Program-made: the position numbers and the translations under genes | From: Pseudomonas sp. JQ170C | GTDB lineage: Bacteria > Pseudomonadota > Gammaproteobacteria > Pseudomonadales > Pseudomonadaceae | Direction: 5' to 3' | Assembly (NCBI RefSeq): GCF_035581345.1 | Contig: NZ_CP141608.1 | Coordinates: 3,502,501-3,566,500 of the forward strand | DNA: 64,000 nucleotides | Notes under the pieces: generated by a model | What the model was told of the DNA's origin: nothing | The model's database searches: none | The model's input: the letters and a program-made list of their open reading frames with translations, nothing else | In this document: positions 8,267-20,265 of the stretch, piece after piece | How positions within the stretch are numbered: position 1 is the first letter of the stretch | Layout of the letters: each line of letters starts with the position of its first letter

Positions 8267-8709
8267 CTTATGCTCCCTTCTGTTCTTATAGTCTGCCGCC
8301 GCAGCGGCGTCGCCCCGTTGTGTAAGCGCCTTCGCACAAACGCCGTAGCAGTTTGGCTCCATGGCAAATTGCGCATCTCTGACACGAACCATCGCTTCGC
8401 GCCTAAAACTTTGCGCGCAAAGTTTGTCGAAATTTTGCGTCCGGGGTTACGGTGATGTCAAGGTAATTCCAAGTTCCCCGGGCTGCGGCGTAAAGCCACA
8501 CTTCGCCTCCCGGCGAACACAGCACAGCGTAATTTCGCCGCAGCCTGCCCATATCAGTAGGCCTTGCGCCCAATGAATACGGGGGCCTTATCTGATCCGT
8601 AGTTCTGCCAGGTTTCTGAGTCTGTTTTGCCTCGCCCCAGCTTCCTACAGTGCGCCTGGGCTCTGCCCCCACGGCAGAGCGAGCCATACAGGAACTGTGG
8701 AAAAAAGCC
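8267..8709. promoter_or_regulatory. Divergent intergenic region between the biosynthetic operon and ccoN
   Basis: This 443-base stretch has no convincing gene. It must hold the promoter of the leftward operon and that of the rightward ccoN/ccoQ pair. Its most visible element is the 20-bp palindrome at 8406-8425. A TATAAG sequence close to the operon start (about 8287-8292, minus strand) could be a -10 box but lacks a good -35 partner. No TTGAT-N4-ATCAA site for ANR/FNR was found upstream of ccoN. Confidence 0.6.
8406..8425. promoter_or_regulatory. Perfect 20-bp palindrome, candidate MarR/OhrR-type operator
   Basis: The sequence AAACTTTGCGCGCAAAGTTT is a complete inverted repeat without a mismatch. 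It lies 140 bases upstream of the decarboxylase-ACP start. MarR-family repressors usually bind palindromes of about 16-20 bp, and the operon ends with an OhrR-like MarR gene, so this is a natural operator candidate. It could instead regulate ccoN. Confidence 0.5.
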
Positions 8710-10137
<1,428 letters not shown>

Positions 10138-10148
10138 GGAGCATCGAT

Positions 10149-10361
10149 ATGAACGAGTGGCTGTATGCGCTGTACTGCCTGACCGGCGTGTTGTTCTTCT
10201 ACCTGGTGACCAGCGCCTGTTTGCGTGGCCACAGCCGTGAGGTAGACGATCAGGTCAGCTTGATACCCTTTGCCGATGACCCGCTGGTGGCGCAGCGGGT
10301 GGCGCAGGCGATCGGCAAACCGGTGCCGGCAGAGAAGCCGGATGCAGCGATGAAGGCCTGA
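10149..10361 (+). CDS. ccoQ: Small CcoQ-like subunit
   Basis: A 70-residue protein with one N-terminal transmembrane helix (about residues 5-25) followed by a charged cytoplasmic tail, the layout of CcoQ. The ATG at 10149 follows GAGGAG and lies 11 bases after the ccoN stop, so the two genes form one unit. CcoQ stabilises cbb3 oxidase assembly. The sequence itself is not strongly conserved, so the call leans on position and topology. Confidence 0.8.
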   Translation: MNEWLYALYCLTGVLFFYLVTSACLRGHSREVDDQVSLIPFADDPLVAQRVAQAIGKPVPAEKPDAAMKA

Positions 10362-10376
10362 TCAGGCCTGAACAGA

Positions 10377-10407
10377 AACGCGGCGAAAGGTACGCTTTCG
10401 CCGCGTT
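10377..10407. terminator. Hairpin terminator between ccoQ and the efflux operon
   Basis: A perfect 13-bp stem (10377-10389 with 10395-10407) encloses a 5-base loop. It lies between the convergent ends of ccoQ and the outer-membrane channel gene and can serve both. There is no long T tract on either side, so termination strength is uncertain. Confidence 0.7.
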
Positions 10408-10419
10408 CATCGTTGCTGT

Positions 10420-11904
10420 TCAAGGCGCCTCGGCAAACGCCGACGGCGCCTCCCAGCCGCCGCCCAATGCGGCAATCAACTGCACACTCGCCACCAGGCG
10501 CCCTTGCAGCAGGTTCAGGACGCTGCGCTCGTTGCTCAGTGCCGTGGTCTGTACGTTGACCACGTCCAGGTAGGCAATCAGACCTGCCTTGTACTGGTTG
10601 TTGGTCAGGCGCAAGGACTCGCGGGCAGAGTCCAGGGCTTCGCTGCGAATCCGCGCTTCGTCTTCGTAGACCTTGAGCTGCACCAGGTAGTTTTCCACTT
10701 CCTTGAAACCATCCAGCACGGCCTGGCGGTACTGGGCCACGGTCTGGTCGTAGACGGCTTCGGTGCGATCGACTTCGGCCGACCGCTGGCCGCCATCGAA
10801 CAGGGTCATGGCCAGTTGCGGGCCCACCGACCAGAACCGGTTCGGCAGGCTGATCCAGTCGTTGAAGCTGCTACTGCTGTAGCCACCGTTGAGGCTCAGG
10901 GTCAGGTCCGGGAAATAGGCGGCCTTGGCCACGCCGATGCTGGCATTGGCCGACATGACCTTGCGCTCGGCCGAGGCGATGTCAGGACGGCGCTCCAGCA
11001 ATTGCGACGGCAGCGCCAGCGGCACCTGCGGCAGTGCCGGGATGTCCTGGCTGTCGGCCAGGGCAAAGTCCGCCGGCGCCTTGCCCAGCAATACCGCGAT
11101 GGCATTTTCCAGCTGGGCGCGCTGCCAGACCAGGTCGACCAGATCGGCCTGGGTGGTCTTGAGCTGGGTTTGCGCCTGGGCCACCGCGTCCTTGCCGGAG
11201 ACGCCGGCACGGTACTGGTTTTCAGTCATGGTCAGCGAGCGCTGGTAGGCCACGACCGTGGCTTCGAGCAGGCGTTTCTGTTCGTCCATGACCCGCAACT
11301 GCAGGTAGTTCTGCACCAGCTCCGACTGCAGGCTCAGGCGGATCGCCGCCATGTCGGCAAGGCTCGCCTGGGCGCTGGCTTCATTGGCCGCCAGGCTGTC
11401 GCGCAGCTTGCCCCAGAGGTCGGCCTCCCAGCTCACACCGAGGGTGGTGCTGTAGGTGTTGCGAATCCCGCTGCTGTTGTTGCTCAGGCTGGAGCTGGAG
11501 CTGCCGGTGCCCTGGCTGGAGCGGGTCTTGCCGGCGTTCAGGTCAAGGCTTGGAAACAGTGCGCCACGGGCACTGCGCACCAGGGCCTGGGCCTGGCGGT
11601 ACTGGGCTTCGTACTGGGCGACGGTCTGGTTGCTGGCATTGAGCTCGTCAACCAGGCCATTGAGCCGGGCATCGCCATACAGCTCCCACCAGGCCCCACG
11701 CGCCAGGGCATCCGACGGATTGGCCTGGGACCAGCCGGCAGCGTGCTTGAACTGCGCCGGCGTGGGGCTTTGCGGTCGGTGGTAGTCCGGGCTCAGGGTG
11801 CAGGCGCTGAGCATGGCCAGGCACAGGCTGCAGGTCAACAAGCGTGAACCACGGGCGCCGAGCAGCTGCAGCGTGCGGTTGGAAAGGATCGGACGTCGGG
11901 TCAT
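10420..11904 (-). CDS. opmB: Outer-membrane efflux lipoprotein, OpmB/NodT family
   Basis: A 494-residue TolC-like channel of the RND outer-membrane lipoprotein family. The N-terminus has a lipoprotein signal with an LSAC lipobox (Cys at about residue 35), then TLSPDYHRP. Two repeats of the helical barrel domain follow, with conserved VRSARGALFPSL and LLERRPDIASAERKV segments. It is the last gene of the muxA-muxB-muxC-opmB order, and its ATG overlaps the muxC stop by four bases (ATGA). An apparent upstream extension in this frame runs inside muxC and is not real. The protein spans the outer membrane and periplasm as the exit duct. Confidence 0.93.
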   Translation of the reverse strand: MTRRPILSNRTLQLLGARGSRLLTCSLCLAMLSACTLSPDYHRPQSPTPAQFKHAAGWSQANPSDALARGAWWELYGDARLNGLVDELNASNQTVAQYEAQYRQAQALVRSARGALFPSLDLNAGKTRSSQGTGSSSSSLSNNSSGIRNTYSTTLGVSWEADLWGKLRDSLAANEASAQASLADMAAIRLSLQSELVQNYLQLRVMDEQKRLLEATVVAYQRSLTMTENQYRAGVSGKDAVAQAQTQLKTTQADLVDLVWQRAQLENAIAVLLGKAPADFALADSQDIPALPQVPLALPSQLLERRPDIASAERKVMSANASIGVAKAAYFPDLTLSLNGGYSSSSFNDWISLPNRFWSVGPQLAMTLFDGGQRSAEVDRTEAVYDQTVAQYRQAVLDGFKEVENYLVQLKVYEDEARIRSEALDSARESLRLTNNQYKAGLIAYLDVVNVQTTALSNERSVLNLLQGRLVASVQLIAALGGGWEAPSAFAEAP

Positions 11905-14900
11905 AGCGGGGTTTCCAAAGCAGCGTCGGTGCGCACGCCGCGCCAGTGGTTGAAACGATGGCGCAGGCGGTCCAGATAGAGGTAGACCACAGGGGTGGTG
12001 TAAAGCGTAAGGACCTGGCTGAACACCAGCCCGCCGATGATGGTCAGGCCCAGCGGCTGGCGCATCTCGGAGCCCTCGGCATGGCTGAGCAACAGCGGCA
12101 AGGCACCAAGGATCGCGGCCAGGGTGGTCATCAGGATCGGCCGCAGGCGCAGCAGGCAGGCCCGGCGGATCGACTCCTCCGGAGTCAGGTGTTCGTGACG
12201 CTCCAGCTGCAAGGCCAGGTCGATCATCATGATCGCGTTTTTCTTCACCACGCCGATGAGCAGGAACAGCCCGAGCAGCGAAATCAGGCTGAACTCGCTG
12301 CCCACCACGTACAGGGTGAGCAAGGCCCCGACGCCGGCCGAAGGCAGGGTCGAGAGAATGGTCAGGGGGTGGATGTAGCTCTCGTAGAGAATGCCGAGCA
12401 CCAGGTACACCGCCAGCAAGGCACCGAGAATCATCCACGGTTGCCCTTCCTGGCTCTTGGCGAAGGCATCGCCGGTACCGCCCACCTTGGCAATCACATC
12501 CTCGGGCAGGCCGACCTTGGCCACTGCCCGCTCCACCGCGGCCAAGGCCTGGTCCTGGCTGTAGCCTTCGGCAACGTCGAAGTTGATGTTCTCGGAGGCG
12601 AACTGGCCTTCATGGCTGACCCGGTCATCGGCCAGGCTGTTCTCGTAGTGGGCAAAGGTCGACAGCGGCACCCGGGCACCCTCTGCGGTGATGACCTGGA
12701 CCTGCTCCAGGGTGCGCGGGTCCTGGGCATACTTGGGGTTGACCTCCATCACCACCTGGTACTGGTTCAGGCTGTCATAGATGGTCGAGATCTGCCGCTG
12801 GCTGTAGGCGTTGTTGAGCACCGAGGTCACCATGCTCATGTCGATGCCCAGGCGCTTGGCCTGTTCGCGGTCGACCACCAGGGTGATCTGTTCGGTGCCG
12901 CCACCTTCGCGGGCATCGATGGCGGTCAGCTCAGGCAGCGCCTTGAAGGCTGCGACCACCTTCGGGTACCACTCGCGCAAGGCCGACAGCTCGCTGCTTT
13001 GCAGGGTATAGAGGAACTGCGAGGTGCTCTGGTCGCGACCGCCACCAAACTGCAGGTCCTGGTCGGCCATGAGGAACAATCGCCCGCCCGGCACCTTGGG
13101 CATTTCCTTGCGCAGCCGCTCGATGATCTTCTGCGCCGAGTCCTTGCGCTCGCTGATCGGCTTGAGGCGCACCAGGATCATGGCGTTATTGGTGCCGCTG
13201 TTGCCGCCGATAAAGCCGGCCACACTCTGCACGGCCGGGTCCTTGAGCAAGGCGCGGCGGTAGATTTCCATCTTCGGCTGCATCACCTGGAACGACAGGC
13301 CATCGTCGCCGCGCACAAAGCCCATCAACTGCCCGGTGTCCTGCTGCGGCAGGAAGGTCTTGGGCACCACCACATACAGGGCGATGTTGACGGCGATGGT
13401 CACCAGCAGGCTGAGCAACGTCAGGCGCCGGTGGCGCAAGACCCAGTCCAGCGTGCGTGCGTAGCCTGCCATCATGCGCTGATTGAGCTGCTCGCTCCAA
13501 CGCTGCAAGCGGGTCTGCTCGCCTTCGGGGTGAGCCTTCAGCCAGCGGGCGCAGAGCATCGGCGTCAAGGTCAGGGAGACCACCAGCGAGACAATGATCG
13601 CCGCCGCCAGCGTGATGGAGAACTCGCGAAACAGCGAACCGACAATGCCGCCCATGAACAGGATCGAGACGAACACCACCACCAGCGAGAGGTTCATCGA
13701 CAGCAAGGTGAAGCCGACTTCCTTGGCCCCCAGGAAGGCGGCGCGCATCGGCGGCACGCCTTCGTCGATGTGCCGGGAGATGTTCTCCAGCACCACGATG
13801 GCGTCATCGACCACCAGGCCGGTGGCGAGGATCAGCGCCATCAGCGACAAATTGTTCAATGAGAAACCGCACAGGTACATGACCGCAAAGGTCCCCACCA
13901 GCGACACCGGCACCGCCAGGGTCGGGATCAGCGAGGCGCGCAGGTTGCCCAGGAACAGGAACACCACCAGCACCACCAGGACCACGGCAATGATCAGGGT
14001 GTGCTCAGCTTCCTTGAGGGTCGCGGTGATCACTGGTGAGCGATCCATGGCCACGTCCAGCTTGACGCTGGCCGGCATCAGCGATTCAAGGGCCGGCAAC
14101 TGCTCCTTGATCTTGTTCACGGTCTCGATGATGTTGGCGCCGGTCTGGCGGTTGATCACCAGCAGCACCGCTTGCTGGTCATTGAAGAAGCCGCTGTTGT
14201 AGCGGTTCTCCACCGCATCGCTGACCTTGGCCACATGGCTCAGGCGCAGCACCGCGCCGTCCTGGTAGCGAATCACCAGGGGCTCGTAGTCCTTGGCTTT
14301 TTCCAGCTGGTCGTTGGCCTGTACCTGCCAATTGCGCTGGCCGTCCTCGATAAAGCCTTTGGGCCGGCGCTGGTTGGCGTTGGCGATGGTCTGGCGCACA
14401 TCGTCCAGGGCCACGCCGTATTGGTTGAGCAACTGCGGCTCGAGCTCGATGCGCACCGCAGGCAAAGAACTGCCGCCGATTTGTACTTCACCAACCCCGG
14501 GCACCTGGGACAGGCTCTGGGACAGGATGGTCGAGGCCAGGTCATAGAGCTGGCCCTTCTGCAGCACGCTGGAAGTCAGCGCCAGCACCATGATGGGTGC
14601 CTGGGAAGGGTTGAATTTCTTGTAGGTGGGCATGCTGCGCATACCACTGGGCAGCAGGTTTCGCGAGGCGTTGATCGCCGCCTGCACCTCGCGGGCTGCG
14701 GCATCGACATCCCGGCCCTGGTCAAAGCCCAGGATCACCCGGGTCGAACCCTGGCTGGAGCTGCTGGTCAGCGTCGTGACCCCGGAAATCGCGCCCATGG
14801 AGCGCTCCAGCGGGGTCGCCACCGTCGAGGCCATGACCTCGGGGCTGGCGCCGGGAAGGTTGGCCTGGACCACGATCACCGGGAACTCGATCTGCGGCAG

Positions 14901-15008
14901 CGGCGCCACGGGCAACAGGCCGAAGCTGACGCCGCCCAGCAGCATGATCGCCAGGCTCAGCAGCATGGTCGCTACCGGCCGGCGGATGAACGGTGCGGAG
15001 AGGTTCAT
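11901..15008 (-). CDS. muxC: RND efflux transporter MuxC (MdtC-type)
   Basis: A 1035-residue proton-driven pump with 12 predicted transmembrane helices and two periplasmic porter loops. It starts [19 protein letters not shown] as MdtC/MuxC proteins do. The [18 protein letters not shown] segment contains the paired aspartates of helix 4, and [15 protein letters not shown] contains the helix-10 lysine. It forms a heteromultimer with MuxB in characterised systems. Both ends overlap neighbours by four bases (ATGA), showing translational coupling. Characterised MuxABC-OpmB handles aromatic antibiotics such as novobiocin; substrates here are inferred. Confidence 0.95.
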   Translation of the reverse strand: MNLSAPFIRRPVATMLLSLAIMLLGGVSFGLLPVAPLPQIEFPVIVVQANLPGASPEVMASTVATPLERSMGAISGVTTLTSSSSQGSTRVILGFDQGRDVDAAAREVQAAINASRNLLPSGMRSMPTYKKFNPSQAPIMVLALTSSVLQKGQLYDLASTILSQSLSQVPGVGEVQIGGSSLPAVRIELEPQLLNQYGVALDDVRQTIANANQRRPKGFIEDGQRNWQVQANDQLEKAKDYEPLVIRYQDGAVLRLSHVAKVSDAVENRYNSGFFNDQQAVLLVINRQTGANIIETVNKIKEQLPALESLMPASVKLDVAMDRSPVITATLKEAEHTLIIAVVLVVLVVFLFLGNLRASLIPTLAVPVSLVGTFAVMYLCGFSLNNLSLMALILATGLVVDDAIVVLENISRHIDEGVPPMRAAFLGAKEVGFTLLSMNLSLVVVFVSILFMGGIVGSLFREFSITLAAAIIVSLVVSLTLTPMLCARWLKAHPEGEQTRLQRWSEQLNQRMMAGYARTLDWVLRHRRLTLLSLLVTIAVNIALYVVVPKTFLPQQDTGQLMGFVRGDDGLSFQVMQPKMEIYRRALLKDPAVQSVAGFIGGNSGTNNAMILVRLKPISERKDSAQKIIERLRKEMPKVPGGRLFLMADQDLQFGGGRDQSTSQFLYTLQSSELSALREWYPKVVAAFKALPELTAIDAREGGGTEQITLVVDREQAKRLGIDMSMVTSVLNNAYSQRQISTIYDSLNQYQVVMEVNPKYAQDPRTLEQVQVITAEGARVPLSTFAHYENSLADDRVSHEGQFASENINFDVAEGYSQDQALAAVERAVAKVGLPEDVIAKVGGTGDAFAKSQEGQPWMILGALLAVYLVLGILYESYIHPLTILSTLPSAGVGALLTLYVVGSEFSLISLLGLFLLIGVVKKNAIMMIDLALQLERHEHLTPEESIRRACLLRLRPILMTTLAAILGALPLLLSHAEGSEMRQPLGLTIIGGLVFSQVLTLYTTPVVYLYLDRLRHRFNHWRGVRTDAALETPL

Positions 15009-18000
15009 GGCTGGGCCTGCACCGCGGTGTCAGGCTGACGGCGCCAGCGGCGAGCCAGGCGGTCGAAGTACAGGTAAATGACCGGGGTGGTAAAGAGCGT
15101 CAGCACCTGGCTCACCAGCAACCCGCCCACCATCACCAAGCCCAGCGGTTGACGCAGCTCGGCGCCGGAGCCGGTGGCGAGCATCAACGGGATAGCGCCG
15201 AACAGCGCCGCCAGGGTGGTCATCAGGATGGGCCGGAAGCGCAACAGCGCCGCCTGGTAGATCGCCGTCTGCGGGGCCACGCCCTGGTTGCGCTCGGCCT
15301 CGAGGGCGAAGTCGATCATCATGATCGCGTTCTTCTTGACGATACCGATCAACAGAATGATGCCGATGATGGCGATCATGCCCAGGTCGTTGCCGGACAG
15401 GATCAACGCCAGCAAGGCGCCCACCGCCGCCGACGGCAGGGTCGAGAGGATGGTCACCGGGTGGATGTAGCTCTCGTAGAGCACGCCAAGCACGATGTAC
15501 ATGGTCACCACCGCCGCCAGGATCAACAGCAAGGTGCTCGACAGCGAGGCCTGGAAGGCTTCGGCGGCGCCCTGAAAGCGGGTCTGCACCCCGACTGGCA
15601 TGCCGATCTCCTGCTGCACCTGCTCGATCACCTTGACCGCCTCACCCAGGGCCACGCCCTGGCCGAGGTTGAACGACATCATCACCGCCGGGAACTGGCC
15701 GATATGGGCGATCGCCAGCTGTGCCTGGCGCTGCTCGATGCGCGCCAGGCTCGACAGCCGTACCTGGCCGCCATCCGTGGCCTTGACGTGGATCTGCTCG
15801 AGCACTTGCGGCCCCAGCGTGGACGCCGCTTCGGCCTGCAAGACCACACGGTACTGGCTGGCCTGGGTGTAGATCGTCGAGATCTGCCGCTGGCCGAAGG
15901 CGTCGTACAGCGCGTTGGTGATATCGGCGACATTGATGCCCAGGCGGCTGGCGGCATCGCGGTCGATCACCAGGAACACCTGCAGGCCCTTGTCCTGCAG
16001 GTCGCTGGCCACGTCGGTGAGCTCCGGGCGCTGCTGCAGGGCATCGACCAGCTTGCCGCTCCACTGCGCCAGCAGCTCGGCATCGGGCGACGACAGGCTG
16101 AACTGGTACTGGGTGCGACTGACCCGGTCTTCGATGCTCAGGTCCTGCACCGGCTGCATGAACAGGCGGATGCCGATCAGCTTGTCGACTTCCGGCTGCA
16201 GGCGGGCAATCACCTGGGTCGCGGTGAGGTCACGCTCGCCATGGGGCTTGAGGTTGATCAGCAAGCGGCCGCTGTTGAGGGTGGCGTTGTCGCCATCGAC
16301 ACCGATGTAGGACGACAGGCTCTGCACCGCCGGGTCCTGCAGGATGATCGCGCTCAGTGCCTGCTGGCGCTGGCTCATGGCAGCGAACGACACCGACTGC
16401 GGCGCCTCGGAAATGCCCTGGATGACGCCGGTGTCCTGCACCGGGAAGAAGCCCTTGGGCACCACCAGGTACAGCAGCACGGTCAGGCCCAGGGTGGCAA
16501 CCGCCACCAGCAGGGTCAGCGGTTGATGCTTGAGCACCCACTGCAGGCCGCGGCCGTAATGCTGAATCATCCAGTCGATCCAGGCGCCGCTGGCGCGGTA
16601 GAACCGGCTTTGCTCTTCAGGCTTGGGCTCGCGCTTGAGCAAGCGCGCGCACATCATCGGCGTCAGGGTCAGCGACACCACCAGGGAAATCAGGATGGCC
16701 ACCGCCAGGGTGATGGCGAACTCGCGGAACAGCCGGCCGACCACATCGGCCATGAACAGCAGCGGGATCAGCACCGCGATCAGCGAGAAGGTCAACGAAA
16801 TCAGGGTGAAGCCGATCTGCCGGGCGCCCTTGAGCGCCGCTTGCATCGGCGTCTCGCCCTCTTCGATATGCCGCGAGATGTTCTCCAGCATGACGATGGC
16901 GTCGTCCACCACAAAGCCGGTGGCAATGGTCAGGGCCATCAGCGTGAGGTTGTTGATCGAGAACCCGGCCAGGTGCATGACGGCGAAGGTGCCGATCAGC
17001 GACAGCGGTACCGCCACCGACGGAATGATGGTGGCGCTGAAACGGCGCAGGAACACGAACGTCACCATCACCACCAGGGCGATGGCGATCAGCAGCTCAT
17101 GCTGGACGTCCTTGACCGAGGCGCGGATGGTCTGGGTACGGTCGGTGAGCACGGTGACGTCCAGGCCCGCCGGCAGGTTGTCGGTGATCGACGGCAGCAT
17201 GGCCTTGATCCGGTCGACCACCTCGATAACGTTTGCGCCCGGCTGGCGCTGGATGTTCAGCAACACCGCCTGGTTCTGGTTGGCCCAGGCCGCCAGGCGC
17301 TCGTTCTCGGCGCCGTCGACGATCTCGGCAACGTCCTTCAGGCGCAGGGGCGCACCGTTGTTGTAGGCCAGGATCAGGTTGGCGTATTCCTCGGGGGACC
17401 GCAGCTGGTCATTGGCGTCGAGCATCGACACCCGGGTCGGGCCGTCGAAGTTGCCCTTGGGCTGGTTGACGTTGGAGGCACCGATCAGGGTGCGTACATC
17501 GGCGAGGTTCAGGCCCGCCGACGCCAGGGCATCAGGGTTGACCTTGATCCGCACCGCCTGGCGCTGGCCGCCGGCGATGCTGACCATGCCGACGCCGCCA
17601 ATTTGCGCGATCTTCTGCGCCACCCGGGTGTCGACCAGGTCATTGAGCTTGGGCAGCGGCATGGTTTGAGAGGAAATGGCCAGGGTCAGCACCGGCGTAT
17701 CGGCCGGGTTGACCTTGTTGTACACCGGCGGTGCCGGCAGGTCGGTGGGCAGCAGATTGGTGGCGGCGTTGATGGCCGCCTGCACCTGCTGCTCGGCCAC
17801 GTCCATGTTCATGTCCAGGCTGAAGCGCAGGGTCAGCACCGAGGCGCCGCCGGAGCTGGTGGAAGCCATCTGGGTGAGCCCGGGCATCTGCCCGAACTGG
17901 CGCTCCAGGGGCGCGGTGACCGCACTGGTCATCACTTGGGGGCTGGCGCCCGGGTAAAGGGTCATGACCCGGATGGTGGGGTAATCGACCTGGGGCAATG

Positions 18001-18106
18001 CCGCCACCGGCAGCATCTTGTAGGCGATCAGGCCGGCCAGAACGATGGCCAGCATGCTCAGGGTGGTCGCCACCGGGCGCAGGATGAACAGCCGCGAGAG
18101 GTTCAT
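15005..18106 (-). CDS. muxB: RND efflux transporter MuxB (MdtB-type)
   Basis: A 1033-residue RND pump subunit, the partner of MuxC. It starts [19 protein letters not shown]. Helix 4 carries [18 protein letters not shown] and helix 10 carries [15 protein letters not shown]. The two tandem RND genes of one adaptor operon are the hallmark of MdtABC/MuxABC systems, where trimers mix both subunits. Four-base ATGA overlaps link it to muxA upstream and muxC downstream. Nothing appears broken. Confidence 0.95.
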   Translation of the reverse strand: MNLSRLFILRPVATTLSMLAIVLAGLIAYKMLPVAALPQVDYPTIRVMTLYPGASPQVMTSAVTAPLERQFGQMPGLTQMASTSSGGASVLTLRFSLDMNMDVAEQQVQAAINAATNLLPTDLPAPPVYNKVNPADTPVLTLAISSQTMPLPKLNDLVDTRVAQKIAQIGGVGMVSIAGGQRQAVRIKVNPDALASAGLNLADVRTLIGASNVNQPKGNFDGPTRVSMLDANDQLRSPEEYANLILAYNNGAPLRLKDVAEIVDGAENERLAAWANQNQAVLLNIQRQPGANVIEVVDRIKAMLPSITDNLPAGLDVTVLTDRTQTIRASVKDVQHELLIAIALVVMVTFVFLRRFSATIIPSVAVPLSLIGTFAVMHLAGFSINNLTLMALTIATGFVVDDAIVMLENISRHIEEGETPMQAALKGARQIGFTLISLTFSLIAVLIPLLFMADVVGRLFREFAITLAVAILISLVVSLTLTPMMCARLLKREPKPEEQSRFYRASGAWIDWMIQHYGRGLQWVLKHQPLTLLVAVATLGLTVLLYLVVPKGFFPVQDTGVIQGISEAPQSVSFAAMSQRQQALSAIILQDPAVQSLSSYIGVDGDNATLNSGRLLINLKPHGERDLTATQVIARLQPEVDKLIGIRLFMQPVQDLSIEDRVSRTQYQFSLSSPDAELLAQWSGKLVDALQQRPELTDVASDLQDKGLQVFLVIDRDAASRLGINVADITNALYDAFGQRQISTIYTQASQYRVVLQAEAASTLGPQVLEQIHVKATDGGQVRLSSLARIEQRQAQLAIAHIGQFPAVMMSFNLGQGVALGEAVKVIEQVQQEIGMPVGVQTRFQGAAEAFQASLSSTLLLILAAVVTMYIVLGVLYESYIHPVTILSTLPSAAVGALLALILSGNDLGMIAIIGIILLIGIVKKNAIMMIDFALEAERNQGVAPQTAIYQAALLRFRPILMTTLAALFGAIPLMLATGSGAELRQPLGLVMVGGLLVSQVLTLFTTPVIYLYFDRLARRWRRQPDTAVQAQP

Positions 18107-19386
18107 GCGCCGGCCTTGCCCTGGGTGCCCGGGGTAACGGAGGCGTCTTTCTTGTCCTGGCCTTGCAGGTGCTGGCCGGGTGTCACCGGTACTTCGGAGC
18201 TGTCATTGACCACTTCGACGTCACTGCCGTCACGCAGACGGTCGGTGCCTTCGAGCACTACCCGCTCGCCCTTGGCCAGGCCTTCAACGATCACGGTGTG
18301 CTCGCCATCGCTGGCACCCAGCTTGAGTGGGCGAATGCGCACCTTGTTCTCCCCTTCCAGCACATACACGAACGAGCCGTCGGTGCCGAACTGGATCGCC
18401 GCCGAAGGGGCCAGCACCACGTCTTTGAGGGTGTCGGCCAGCAGGCGCACATTGACGAACTGGTTGGGGAACAGGGCTTCGTCCTGGTTCTCGAAATAGG
18501 CCTTGAACTTCAGGGTGCCGGTGGTGGTGTCAATCTGGTTGTCGAGGCTGCGCAGCACGCCGACCGCCTGCTGCTGTGTATCACCCCGGTCCCAGGCTTC
18601 CACCGGCAGCTTGGCGCCGCTGCGGTAGCGCGCCAGGACCGTGTTGAGTTCAGATTCGGGCAAGGTGAACGCCACGGTGATCGGCTGGGTCTGGGTAATC
18701 ACCACCAGGGCGGTGGTGTCGTTGGCCGCCACCAGGTTGCCGACATCGAGCTGACGCAAGCCCAGACGGCCGGTGATCGGCGCGCGGATGCGGGTGAAAT
18801 CCAGGTTCAGCTTGGCATCGCCGACCGCTGCCTGGTTGGTCTTGATCGTGCCCTGGAACTGGCCGACCAGTGCCACTTGGGTGTCGAGCGTCTGCTTGGC
18901 GATGCTGTCTTCGGCATACAGGCCTTTGTAGCGTTCCAGGTCGATCTGGGCGTTTTTCAGTTGCGCCTGGTTCTGCGCCAGGGTGCCTTCGGCCTGTTGC
19001 AGGGCGATCTGGTAGCTGCGCGGGTCGATCTCGGCGAGCAGGTCGCCGCTCTTGACCTTCTGCCCTTCCTGGAAGTTGACCTTGACCAGCTCACCGCCCA
19101 CCCGGCTGCGGACATTGACGGTGTTGGTTGCCGTCACCGTGCCCAGGGCCTTGAGGTACACCGGGAAGTCGCCCACAGTCGCCGGCTCCACACGCACCGG
19201 CACCGGCCCGCCAAAGGCGCCAAAACCGGGCCGACCGCCCTTGCCCCCCGGCGCACCGGCCGCCTTGTGGGCGGCTGGCGACGGCCACAGCCACCAGCAA
19301 AGGCCGGCGACCAGCAGCAGGATCAGCAGGCCGACAAGCCAGCGACGAGAGGAACGGGAACGAGAAAGCATCGGTTGATCGACCAT
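18103..19386 (-). CDS. muxA: Periplasmic adaptor subunit MuxA (MdtA-type membrane fusion protein)
   Basis: A 427-residue membrane fusion protein that links the RND pump to the outer-membrane channel. One transmembrane anchor ([19 protein letters not shown]) is followed by a glycine-rich linker, a lipoyl half-motif ([19 protein letters not shown]), an alpha-helical hairpin and the second lipoyl half ([13 protein letters not shown]). The start is uncertain: ATG at 19386 (MVDQP) is chosen. An ATG 15 bases further downstream is possible, and a more upstream start would add an unusual leader. It is the first gene of the four-gene efflux operon. Confidence 0.92.
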   Translation of the reverse strand: MVDQPMLSRSRSSRRWLVGLLILLLVAGLCWWLWPSPAAHKAAGAPGGKGGRPGFGAFGGPVPVRVEPATVGDFPVYLKALGTVTATNTVNVRSRVGGELVKVNFQEGQKVKSGDLLAEIDPRSYQIALQQAEGTLAQNQAQLKNAQIDLERYKGLYAEDSIAKQTLDTQVALVGQFQGTIKTNQAAVGDAKLNLDFTRIRAPITGRLGLRQLDVGNLVAANDTTALVVITQTQPITVAFTLPESELNTVLARYRSGAKLPVEAWDRGDTQQQAVGVLRSLDNQIDTTTGTLKFKAYFENQDEALFPNQFVNVRLLADTLKDVVLAPSAAIQFGTDGSFVYVLEGENKVRIRPLKLGASDGEHTVIVEGLAKGERVVLEGTDRLRDGSDVEVVNDSSEVPVTPGQHLQGQDKKDASVTPGTQGKAGA

Positions 19387-19507
19387 TGTGCGAAGAGGAA
19401 TTCTTTTGAGGAGGCTGAACGATAAGCACTGCAGCGAGATAAGCAAAGCGCCTTTACCGGCAATTTACTTTGGCTTACGTAGGTAAACCGATGAAGTTTA
19501 AATAAAA

Positions 19508-19531
19508 ACGGCCTGGACAAGTCCAGGCCGT
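19508..19531 (-). terminator. Rho-independent terminator downstream of tpx
   Basis: An 11-bp GC-rich inverted repeat around ACGGCCTGGAC is followed on the minus strand by a TTTTTATT tract. The orientation fits termination of the leftward tpx transcript before the muxA promoter region. Confidence 0.75.
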
Positions 19532-19548
19532 AACAACTCTTTACAGCT

Positions 19549-19595
19549 TCGCGGGGCACGCCCGCTCCTACCGTAGGCGCGGACTTGCCCCGCGA
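19549..19595. repeat. REP-type hairpin
   Basis: An imperfect inverted repeat of the Pseudomonas REP type, with a GCGGGGCA...GCCCGCTCCTAC arm and its complement. It lies in the gap between tpx and the efflux operon, next to the tpx terminator. Confidence 0.8.
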
Positions 19596-19601
19596 TAAGC
19601 C

Positions 19602-20102
19602 TTACTTCAGAACAGCCAGCGCTGCATCGTAGTTCGGCTCGTCAGCAATTTCGCCCACCAGCTCGGCGTGCAGCACCTTGTCGTTCTCGTCCAGCACCAC
19701 CACGGCACGGGCAGTCAGGCCGGCCAGCGGGCCGTCGGCGATGGCAACGCCGTAGTTCTCGATGAACTCGCGGCCCCGCAGGGTGGACAGGTTCTGGACG
19801 TTTTCCAGGCCTTCAGCGCCGCAGAAGCGCGCCTGGGCGAATGGCAGGTCGGCCGAGATGCACAGCACCACGGTGTTATTCAGTTCGCCAGCCTTCTTGT
19901 TGAAGGTGCGGACCGAGGTCGCGCAGGTCGGGGTGTCGACGCTTGGGAAGATGTTCAGCACTTTGCGCTTGCCGGCAAGGCTTGCCAGGGTCACGTCAGC
20001 CAGGCCAGCACCAACCAGGGAAAACGCTGGAGCCTGGGCGCCGACTTTCGGCAGTTCGCCTTTGACCTGAACCGGGTTGCCTTTGAGAGTCACTTGAGCC
20101 AT
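19602..20102 (-). CDS. tpx: Thiol peroxidase Tpx
   Basis: A 166-residue atypical 2-Cys peroxiredoxin that reduces hydrogen peroxide and organic peroxides using thioredoxin. The peroxidatic cysteine lies in [13 protein letters not shown] (Cys60) and the resolving cysteine in ARFCGAEG (Cys94). The spacing is that of the Tpx family. The N-terminus lacks a signal peptide despite the old name scavengase p20. The gene stands alone, with its own terminator downstream. Confidence 0.97.
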   Translation of the reverse strand: MAQVTLKGNPVQVKGELPKVGAQAPAFSLVGAGLADVTLASLAGKRKVLNIFPSVDTPTCATSVRTFNKKAGELNNTVVLCISADLPFAQARFCGAEGLENVQNLSTLRGREFIENYGVAIADGPLAGLTARAVVVLDENDKVLHAELVGEIADEPNYDAALAVLK

Positions 20103-20218
20103 GAGCTGAGTCCTTATGCGGGGGTGAGTAAAGGACCAGAGTTAATCACGAAAGTGCCCAGGCACCTATGGGGGAAGGATAAATTGTTGCATTGCCAGAC
20201 AATTTTTGTGGACAAACC

Positions 20219-20256
20219 AGCTATCCGAAAGCAGACAATCCTGCTTCCGGATAGCT
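20219..20256 (-). terminator. Hairpin terminator downstream of the SdaC-type transporter
   Basis: A 16-bp stem with one mismatch (AGCTATCCG...CGGATAGCT) and a 6-base loop lies just beyond the transporter stop codon at 20266. There is only a short run of pyrimidines after it, so this is a moderate-confidence call. Confidence 0.6.
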
Positions 20257-20265
20257 GTTTGGTCA

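Noticed and set aside
6665..8392. N-terminal extension of the decarboxylase starting upstream at 8392
   Set aside because: The extra residues are unlike the family, and the ATG at 8266 has a proper ribosome site and the normal family start.
8267..8709. ANR/FNR box for the ccoN gene
   Set aside because: No TTGAT-N4-ATCAA-like sequence could be found in the intergenic region by eye.
10420..12438. A 672-codon reading of the outer-membrane channel gene
   Set aside because: The first 178 codons lie inside muxC in another frame. The lipoprotein signal starts at 11904, where ATGA links it to muxC.
14993..18499. A very long plus-strand open frame (1168 codons) opposite muxB/muxA
   Set aside because: It is a shadow of strongly supported RND and adaptor genes. 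Its His/Arg/Gln-rich composition is typical of antisense frames in GC-rich DNA. The same applies to the plus-strand frame at 11946-13862.
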